DNA of 22,736 nt from a virus. Below, one piece after another: positions 17,549-22,736 of the stretch. Position 1 is the stretch's first letter. Every line of letters starts with the position of its first letter. The position numbers were made by a program, and so were the translations under genes. Below the pieces are notes generated by a model. It was not told the DNA's origin, ran no database searches, and saw nothing but the letters and a program-made list of their open reading frames with translations. The stretch lies in the IMG/VR virus record IMGVR_UViG_3300032282_001942, positions 1 through 22,736 of that record. One strand, 5' to 3'.

Positions 17549-17900
17549 TATAATCGAAGGATTGGCTATCAGAGTAAAAAATAGATATCCAGAAAAGGGT
17601 ATGTGTGAGTTTATTGCCAAAGATCTGGTCAAAGAACTAAAAAGCCGTGGTATAAATGCCAAGCATGTAGAAGGAAATTTTACATTGGACGAGCCAGCAG
17701 CATATCAATTCATAAGTCCATTGGACGAAGTGAATGATGAATACTCCATAGATCACGATTGGGCAGAAGTGGAGGGTGTGATTATTGATCCATCAGCAAC
17801 TCAATTTAGAAAATATGTGTATGATGAAATACCAAATATAGTAATGGCAAATCACACACATCCTTTATATACAAAATACGAACCACATAATTATGTCTAA
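17517..17900 (+). CDS. Small putative papain-like / transglutaminase-like Cys-His-Asp protein
   Basis: A 127-residue protein with a motif order typical of the papain/NlpC/transglutaminase-like fold: C30 at the start of a helix (GMCEFIAKDLVKELKSRG), H80 in HDWAEVEGVIIDPSATQF, and D91 following a hydrophobic strand. The H-x-W-x-E-V...I-I-D-P arrangement is the usual His-Asp part of such sites. It could be a peptidase, an amidase acting on peptidoglycan or an acyltransferase; there is no signal peptide, so it would act in the cytoplasm or be carried in the virion. AAGGAG (17495-17500) inside the upstream gene is 16 bases from this ATG, which is long for a ribosome site. The last 8 bases overlap the terminase start (ATGTCTAA), so the two are probably translationally coupled. 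Confidence 0.6.
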   Translation: MKLTQFLPQADIIEGLAIRVKNRYPEKGMCEFIAKDLVKELKSRGINAKHVEGNFTLDEPAAYQFISPLDEVNDEYSIDHDWAEVEGVIIDPSATQFRKYVYDEIPNIVMANHTHPLYTKYEPHNYV

Positions 17901-19548
17901 CACGACCAAAAATCTGAAAGATGTGATTCGTGAAGAGTATGTTAAGTGTGCTAAAAATCCAATATACTTCATGAAGAAGTATGTGAAGATTCAACATCCT
18001 ACTCGTGGTACACTTTCGTTTCTCACATATCCATTCCAAGACGAAGCATTGGAAGACTTTGTTGTACACAATCAAAATATCATTCTCAAAAGTCGTCAGA
18101 TGGGTATTACAACACTTGTTGCTGGATATAGCATGTGGTTGATGGCATTTCATAATGATAAACAGATATTGTGTTTGAGTATCACACAAGAAACATCCAA
18201 AGCCATCGTTACCAAAGTTAGATTTGCAAATGACAACTTACCAAGTTGGCTGAAAGTTCCAGCGGTAGAAGACAATAGATTGTCATTGAAGCTAAAGAAT
18301 GGTTCTGAAATCAAAGCCGCGAGTAGTGCAGGCACGTCCGGTCGTTCGTCCGCTTTGTCGTTGCTGGTGGTTGACGAAGCAGCATTTATTGACAACATCG
18401 AAGAAATCTGGCTATCATCTCAATACACATTGTCTACCGGTGGTAAAGCAATTATTCTATCAACACCAAACGGTGTAGGTAATTGGTTTCATAAGATGTG
18501 GACAGAAAGTGAAGCAGGACTGAACGATATGAATCGCATCAGTCTTCCTTGGCAGTTGCATCCAGACCGCGACCAAAAATGGCGCGATGAACAAACCAAG
18601 TTGTCTGGTGAAAAAGGAGCGGCACAAGAATGTGATTGTGAATTTAGCACATCTGGTAATACCGTTATTGATATTCCGCTGCTACAATGGTATGAAAAAA
18701 ATCACTCAATTGAGCCAAAAGAAAAACGCGGGCATGACAAAGGATTGTGGATATACAAATATCCAGAGGCAGGTAAGAGTTATATGATAAGTGCCGATGT
18801 TGGCCGAGGAGACGCCGCCGATTTTAGTGCATGTCAAGTTTTGGAAATAGAAACAATGGAACAAGTGGCAGAATATAAAGGAAAAATACCCACAAGTGAT
18901 TATGCTCGATTGCTCATGACAATTGCAACTGAATATAATCAAGCCTTGCTTGTTATAGAAAATGCCAATGTAGGATGGGCAGTTATACAAGTTGTATTAG
19001 ACAGCAATTATCCAAATCTATTTTATAGTTCATCAGATTTACAATATGTAGATGTAGAATCTCAAGCCACAAACAAGATAAATGCCGAAGAACGCAAAAT
19101 GACACCGGGCTTTACCACATCCAACAAGTCCAGACCACTTTTAATATCCAAACTTGAAAGTTATATTCGCAACAAAGAAGTAATCATACACAGCAAGCGA
19201 TTGTTGGAAGAACTGAATGTATTCATCTGGAAAAACACCGGTGGATCATCTGCCAAAGCAGAAGCCATGACTGGTTACAATGATGACCTTGTATTGTCAA
19301 TGGCTATTGGACTGTGGATCAGAGATGTAGCATTGCGATTGAGAAAAGAAGCGGATGAATCCACTCGTCTTATAATATCAAAGATTGGTTCTACTTCCAA
19401 TGAACAGGCAAAAAATAATATGGTTGCTTTGCATAAATCTGGAAATAATCCATATGGAGTTTATAACAATCCTTGGAAAATGAGCGTTGGTGGTCCAAGT
19501 GGTGTGGCTGGTCAAAGTAAAACAGAAGATCTAACTTGGCTACTATGA
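17893..19548 (+). CDS. Terminase large subunit (T4 gp17-like)
   Basis: The packaging motor and headful nuclease, 551 residues. The ATPase domain shows a deviant Walker A K66-S-R-Q-M-G71-I-T73-T: the usual GK lysine is isoleucine, and the Lys at the beginning of the loop probably replaces it, as in lambda-type terminases. Walker B is LLVVD161-E162 and motif III is ILSTPNG. The RNase H-like nuclease has D302 (SADVGRGDAADFSA), E356 (LLVIENANVG) and D464-D465 (YNDDLVLS). T4 gp17 is 610 residues; this one is shorter. It would dock on the portal encoded by the gene after next. A TATATAC (17866-17872) lies 20 bases upstream, inside the preceding gene. The start is the ATG in the ATGTCTAA overlap; the following residues NLKDVIREEY are normal for this family's helical N-terminus. 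Confidence 0.95.
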   Translation: MSNTTKNLKDVIREEYVKCAKNPIYFMKKYVKIQHPTRGTLSFLTYPFQDEALEDFVVHNQNIILKSRQMGITTLVAGYSMWLMAFHNDKQILCLSITQETSKAIVTKVRFANDNLPSWLKVPAVEDNRLSLKLKNGSEIKAASSAGTSGRSSALSLLVVDEAAFIDNIEEIWLSSQYTLSTGGKAIILSTPNGVGNWFHKMWTESEAGLNDMNRISLPWQLHPDRDQKWRDEQTKLSGEKGAAQECDCEFSTSGNTVIDIPLLQWYEKNHSIEPKEKRGHDKGLWIYKYPEAGKSYMISADVGRGDAADFSACQVLEIETMEQVAEYKGKIPTSDYARLLMTIATEYNQALLVIENANVGWAVIQVVLDSNYPNLFYSSSDLQYVDVESQATNKINAEERKMTPGFTTSNKSRPLLISKLESYIRNKEVIIHSKRLLEELNVFIWKNTGGSSAKAEAMTGYNDDLVLSMAIGLWIRDVALRLRKEADESTRLIISKIGSTSNEQAKNNMVALHKSGNNPYGVYNNPWKMSVGGPSGVAGQSKTEDLTWLL

Positions 19549-19578
19549 TGATATATCTTATAAAAATCCCATGAGTAT

Positions 19579-19609
19579 ATATTTATAGAATAGGCGCTCA
19601 TATATATAC
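19579..19609 (+). promoter_or_regulatory. Candidate late promoter between terminase and portal
   Basis: ATATTTAT (19579-19586), ATAGGCG (19590-19596) and TATATAC (19603-19609) occur in the same order as in the gap before 4198. TATATAC ends three bases before the ATG at 19613, so a -10 role would imply an almost leaderless message. The lower T in the longer TATTTATA also reads as the complement of TATAAATA, the T4 late -10 box. Confidence 0.4.
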
Positions 19610-19612
19610 AAC

Positions 19613-19729
19613 ATGACATCTCTACTTAAATGGATTAAAATCACGTTTCAATGCGACGTAATCGTGAGAAAACTCGGCAATGGTAGAGATCTTTCAAACT
19701 GTGATGTTTTTAGAAGATACAAACGATAA
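19613..19729 (+). CDS. Small basic ORF (38 residues) between terminase and portal
   Basis: A 38-residue frame from ATG 19613 to TAA 19727-19729. It starts MTSLLKWIKITFQ and ends VFRRYKR. Four Lys and five Arg against three Asp give a net charge near +6, and there are two Cys and one Trp. It begins three bases after the shared TATATAC motif and stops 5 bases before the portal ATG, filling the gap almost exactly, as a real gene would. There is no recognisable family. It could be a small DNA-binding or head-assembly protein, or a leader that couples portal translation. Its small size leaves room for chance. Confidence 0.5.
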   Translation: MTSLLKWIKITFQCDVIVRKLGNGRDLSNCDVFRRYKR

Positions 19730-19734
19730 AATTT

Positions 19735-21696
19735 ATGGCAGAACAAAAAGATATATTCACAAGACTAAAGAAGATGTTCTCAACGGACGTGCTCGTGCGT
19801 CACGTTGGCGGAAAGAAAATAAAGGTAGTAGACACTGATGAAATTCAGTACGCAACGGATAGGAATAGTCTGCGGGATCGTTTCAATCGTCTAAGAAGCA
19901 GCACATATAATCTACACAACCGCGATATGTCTATGGCATATCAAGCAAGTCGTTTAGAATTGTTTAGAGATTATGATGTAATGGACATGGACCCAATCAT
20001 TGCATCTGCATTGGATATTTATTCAGATGAGTGTCTCGTACCTTCAGAATTTGGAAATGTTCTTACCATTCGCTCAAAGAATGAAAACATCAAAAAGATT
20101 CTCAACAATTTGTTTTATGATATTTTAAATGTTGAGTTCAATATGTGGAGTTGGACTCGCAACATGTGTAAATATGGTGATTTTTTCTTGAGATTGGAAA
20201 TATCACCAGAATATGGCATTCACTTGGTGCATCCAATCAGTCCATATGAATTGACTCGTATTGAAGGTAGTGATCCAAAAAATCTTAACTATGTCAAATA
20301 TCAGCATGATGGTATGGGCGGTGGCATGGAGTATGAAAACTTTGAAATTGCTCATTTTAGATTGTTGAGCGACAGTAACTTTTTACCATATGGTAAGAGT
20401 ATGATTGAGCCAGCACGTCGTGTGTGGAAGCAATTGAGCCTCATGGAAGATGCCATGTTGATTCATCGTATCATGAAGGCTCCGGAAAAGCGTATTTTCT
20501 CTATTGATGTTGGTAATATTGCACCAAGTGAAGTTGATGCTGCCATGCAAAAGATTATCACTCAAGTCAAAAAGGTGCCATATATTGATGAAAAGACCGG
20601 TGATTATAACCTTCGTTTCAATCTAAACAACATGGTTGAAGATTTTTATCTGCCAGTTCGTGGCGGAGACAGCGGCACAAAGATTGATACATTGCCTGGT
20701 ATGGAATTTACTGGCATTGATGACTTGGAATATGTGCGCAACAAGATGATGGCAGCACTCAAGATTCCAAAGGCATTCTTGGGCTATGATGAAAGTATTT
20801 CTGGAAAAGCTACACTGGCAGCAGAAGATGTTCGGTTTGCTCGCACCATTGGTCGTATTCAACGCATCATTGTTTCTGAACTGACCAAGATTGCGATTGT
20901 TCATTTGTATGTACAGGGATATCAAGATGCATCATTGGTTGATTTTGAACTGGAACTGAGCAATCCTTCTACCATCTTTGAACAAGAAAAATTGGAAATC
21001 TGGCAGAATAAAGTAAATCTTGCTGCTGATATGATGGAGAGCAACATGTTCAGCAAGAAGTGGCTGTATAATAATATATTCAATATGTCCGGTGATGATG
21101 TTGAAGATCTGCAACAAGAAGTCATCAAAGACAAGAAGGAAGGTTGGAGAATTCAACAAATTACTGACGAAGGTAGTGATCCTGCTCTTACCACCGACAG
21201 TGGAGTGGGTGGTGGTGGCGGAGAAGATGGTGGAGACATGGGCGGTGGTGGTCTACCAGACCTTGGCGGCGGTGGCGAAGACGCTGGTGGAGGTGGCGAA
21301 GACGCTGGTGGAGGTGGAGAAGAAGCCGGTGGATTGCCCCCGTTGGAAGAAGAAAAGAACGCAGACGAACCAGTTCTTGACGAAGAAACTCGTAAAGAAC
21401 GTGAGCGCGGCATTCGTCCAAGTCAAGAAGGTAAAAAAGAAGAATATAGCGACACATTCACAAAAACACGTGGAGAAGATATTCTTGGCAATGGACAAAA
21501 CAAAGAAAAGTCCAAGTCAGACCGCAGAACAACTCATATATACCGTGGTGGCTCTCCGTTGAGCATGGATGAAGATCTAAAAAGTATAAAAAAGTCGTTG
21601 ATGGACAAGTATAATAACAAAAACAAGAAAGTATTGGTTGAAGAAAAATCCATCATGGATGAATCTAATCTGATAGATGATGATAAACCGCTCTAA
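19735..21696 (+). CDS. Portal vertex protein (T4 gp20-like)
   Basis: A 653-residue protein forming the twelve-subunit ring through which DNA enters the head and to which the terminase and neck bind. The region after residue 60 (MAYQASRLELFRDYDVMDMDPIIASALDIYSDECL) is the classic start of the T4-type portal core. The wing/stem region includes FLPYGKSMIEPARRVWKQLSLMEDAMLIHRIMKAPEKRIFSIDVGN, and the later IPKAFLGYDESISGKATLAAEDVRFARTIGRIQR is strongly diagnostic. After about residue 480 comes a Gly/Asp/Glu-rich low-complexity tail that makes it longer than T4 gp20 (524 residues). The ATG is 5 bases after the small ORF stop with no Shine-Dalgarno site. Confidence 0.95.
   Translation: MAEQKDIFTRLKKMFSTDVLVRHVGGKKIKVVDTDEIQYATDRNSLRDRFNRLRSSTYNLHNRDMSMAYQASRLELFRDYDVMDMDPIIASALDIYSDECLVPSEFGNVLTIRSKNENIKKILNNLFYDILNVEFNMWSWTRNMCKYGDFFLRLEISPEYGIHLVHPISPYELTRIEGSDPKNLNYVKYQHDGMGGGMEYENFEIAHFRLLSDSNFLPYGKSMIEPARRVWKQLSLMEDAMLIHRIMKAPEKRIFSIDVGNIAPSEVDAAMQKIITQVKKVPYIDEKTGDYNLRFNLNNMVEDFYLPVRGGDSGTKIDTLPGMEFTGIDDLEYVRNKMMAALKIPKAFLGYDESISGKATLAAEDVRFARTIGRIQRIIVSELTKIAIVHLYVQGYQDASLVDFELELSNPSTIFEQEKLEIWQNKVNLAADMMESNMFSKKWLYNNIFNMSGDDVEDLQQEVIKDKKEGWRIQQITDEGSDPALTTDSGVGGGGGEDGGDMGGGGLPDLGGGGEDAGGGGEDAGGGGEEAGGLPPLEEEKNADEPVLDEETRKERERGIRPSQEGKKEEYSDTFTKTRGEDILGNGQNKEKSKSDRRTTHIYRGGSPLSMDEDLKSIKKSLMDKYNNKNKKVLVEEKSIMDESNLIDDDKPL
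21271..21333 (+). repeat. Tandem 21-base repeats in the portal tail
   Basis: Three consecutive 21-base units (21271-21291, 21292-21312, 21313-21333) encode a GGEDAGG-type heptad. The first two units are identical and the third differs at a few bases. They sit in the Gly/acidic C-terminal extension of the portal, and such a repeat can change copy number by slippage. Confidence 0.85.
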
Positions 21697-21722
21697 AAAT
21701 TGAGTTTTTATCACCCACGCAC

Positions 21723-21735
21723 ATATTTATAAATA
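21723..21735 (+). promoter_or_regulatory. Candidate T4-type late promoter
   Basis: ATATTTAT (21723-21730) overlaps TATAAATA (21728-21735), which is exactly the T4 late-promoter -10 sequence. It lies in the 49-base gap, 10 bases before the ATG at 21746. In T4 this box is recognised by the gp55 sigma factor with gp33 and the gp45 clamp. Those genes are not in this window. Confidence 0.5.
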
Positions 21736-21745
21736 ATAAAACTGT

Positions 21746-22621
21746 ATGAAGAAGATGAAACACTCTAAGTATAAGAATGCTGGAATACTATTTGAACTGT
21801 TGGTACGCCAGGTTACCGCCGACATTCTTAACGGTCGGGAGGATTCAAAAGCCAACGCAATATTGCGTGATTATTTTTCAGAATCTACTGAACTTGGCAG
21901 AGAAAATAGATTGTATCGTATTATAATGGAAGACAGAACCAAGGATCAAACTTCTGCCGATAGACTACTTGAACAAATTATTCGCACCAGAACAAAGTTG
22001 GATGAACGCGCATTAAATTTACAAAAGTATAATTTGATAAAAGAAATTCGTGAAAACTATCCATTGGATGATTTTCTCAACGGTAGTATTTCAAACTATA
22101 AATTACTTGCTAGTATTTATAAAGTATTTGAAGAAAGTGTAAATTCGGTTGATTGTGATCCTCGTGAAATTTTTAAAGCTCGTACATGTATTGTAGAAAG
22201 CATTGCTGCACCAAAAACACCAACTCGTTTGGTTAGTGAAGATGAAAAGAAAGATTTGGTCAAAATATATCAGCAACAAAATGAAGATGTTCGTTTGCTT
22301 GCTTATAAATTGCTTGTTGATTCATTCAATGAAAAATATAAAGGATTGGATGAAAAGCAAAAAATTCTTATTCGCGAATATATCAATAATATCAGCAACA
22401 CAAACTCGTTGCGTCAATATATCAATAATGAAGTTCCAATTGTTCGCAAAGAAATCAATGAACTCAAATCATATGTGAACAATGATGTTGTTCGCATCAA
22501 ATTGGATGAAACATTAAATCAACTAGACAAGATATCCAAGGGTACCTTGGTCAAAGAAAATCAAATCATGGCTCTAATGTTGAGTTATGAGCTTGTAAAA
22601 GAACTTAAAAACCTAAAATAA
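21746..22621 (+). CDS. Helical protein following the portal; function unknown
   Basis: A 291-residue protein, nearly all predicted alpha helix, rich in Lys, Glu, Asn and Leu, with no signal peptide, membrane segment or catalytic motif. The N-terminus has a basic start, then AGILFELLVRQVTADIL. The C-terminal half (about 180-290) has long charged helices that may form coiled coil. In T4 the genes after the portal (gp20) encode head-assembly proteins: gp67/gp68, the gp21 protease, the gp22 scaffold and the gp23 capsid protein. No Ser-protease motif is seen, so it is not an obvious gp21. A core or scaffold role is an inference from position only. A TATAAATA box precedes it. Confidence 0.7.
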   Translation: MKKMKHSKYKNAGILFELLVRQVTADILNGREDSKANAILRDYFSESTELGRENRLYRIIMEDRTKDQTSADRLLEQIIRTRTKLDERALNLQKYNLIKEIRENYPLDDFLNGSISNYKLLASIYKVFEESVNSVDCDPREIFKARTCIVESIAAPKTPTRLVSEDEKKDLVKIYQQQNEDVRLLAYKLLVDSFNEKYKGLDEKQKILIREYINNISNTNSLRQYINNEVPIVRKEINELKSYVNNDVVRIKLDETLNQLDKISKGTLVKENQIMALMLSYELVKELKNLK

Positions 22622-22625
22622 AATT

Positions 22626-22736
22626 ATGAAAAAATCAGAACTAAAACAACTAATCAGAGAAACTATTGAAGAAGTAACTATGAACGAGGCTCCTGTGACT
22701 GGTGCCAAGTCATACACGTTTGAACAACTAAACGCA
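22626..22736 (+). CDS. N-terminus of a further gene, cut by the right edge
   Basis: An ATG 4 bases after the previous stop opens a frame that runs to the edge for 37 residues. It starts MKKSELKQLIRETIEEVTMN. The QLIRE segment and 15 of its bases are identical to the second linker of the four-domain nucleotidyltransferase (15661-15675). A short charged amphipathic N-terminus like this recalls the capsid-targeting peptides of T4 internal proteins, but that is inference. From position it may be a head scaffold, protease or capsid protein. Too little is present to say which. Confidence 0.6.
   Translation, partial: MKKSELKQLIRETIEEVTMNEAPVTGAKSYTFEQLNA

Noticed and set aside
21092-21562. Plus-strand 156-residue frame within the portal gene, and Pro-rich minus-strand frames across the same place
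   Set aside because: They are by-products of the Gly/acidic repeat DNA read in other frames. The portal frame is the one with conserved motifs.
21694-21710. Perfect hairpin TAAAAA-5-TTTTTA after the portal
   Set aside because: The stem is purely A-T and no T-run follows the hairpin, so it is too weak to call a terminator.
1-22736. tRNA genes, CRISPR arrays, insertion sequences, integrase or attachment sites
   Set aside because: Gaps are 80 bases or less and filled with short AT-rich motifs. I saw no tRNA-like cloverleaf, repeat-spacer pattern or transposase.

Overview
The window looks like part of the genome of a T4-type contractile-tailed phage (Caudoviricetes), most likely from an environmental, AT-rich lineage. 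The T4-type signatures are a DnaG/gp61-like primase, Mre11/Rad50 (gp47/gp46) homologues, a gp17-like large terminase and a gp20-like portal. All genes lie on the + strand, packed nearly end to end; the longest gap is about 80 bases (10710-10789). No tRNA, IS element, CRISPR array or integrase is visible. Strong Shine-Dalgarno sites are rare. The host cannot be named from the sequence.

Layout. (1) 2-4165, replication and recombination: a primase cut by the left edge, then a 1068-residue protein in which the Mre11/SbcD nuclease and the Rad50/SbcC ATPase form one polypeptide (T4 has two genes, 47 and 46). (2) 4198-6366: a 722-residue beta-rich, Ser/Thr/Asn-rich probable virion structural protein. 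(3) 6415-12925, a four-gene glycan cassette: GT4 glycosyltransferase + FkbM methyltransferase + second methyltransferase in one chain; a small DxD glycosyltransferase; a separate FkbM methyltransferase; and a GT4 fused to an autotransporter-type heptosyltransferase (TibC/BAHT-like) with a cysteine cluster. A similar beta-rich module recurs in three of the four. (4) 12952-16869: a 1305-residue chain with four nucleotidyl-transfer domains (RNA/DNA-ligase-like, HIGH-type NMNAT-like, and two Pol-beta-like). (5) 16928-22736, packaging and head: a Zn-finger/coiled-coil protein, a small Cys-His-Asp putative papain-like protein, large terminase, a 38-residue ORF not previously apparent because of its size, portal, a helical protein, and the start of another gene cut by the right edge.

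How the parts may work together (inference): the cassette next to the 722-residue structural gene could glycosylate and methylate a virion surface protein or glycan. The four-domain enzyme could be an RNA end-repair or nucleotide-modification machine. Its inter-domain linkers resemble the N-terminus of the last gene, which opens the possibility that it is packaged and cut by a prohead protease. Most gene groups start just after a short AT-rich motif (TATATAC, ATATTTAT...GGCG, or TATAAATA) that may be this phage's late promoter. The strongest candidates for undescribed biology are the four-domain nucleotidyltransferase, the GT4-heptosyltransferase fusion and the single-chain Mre11-Rad50.
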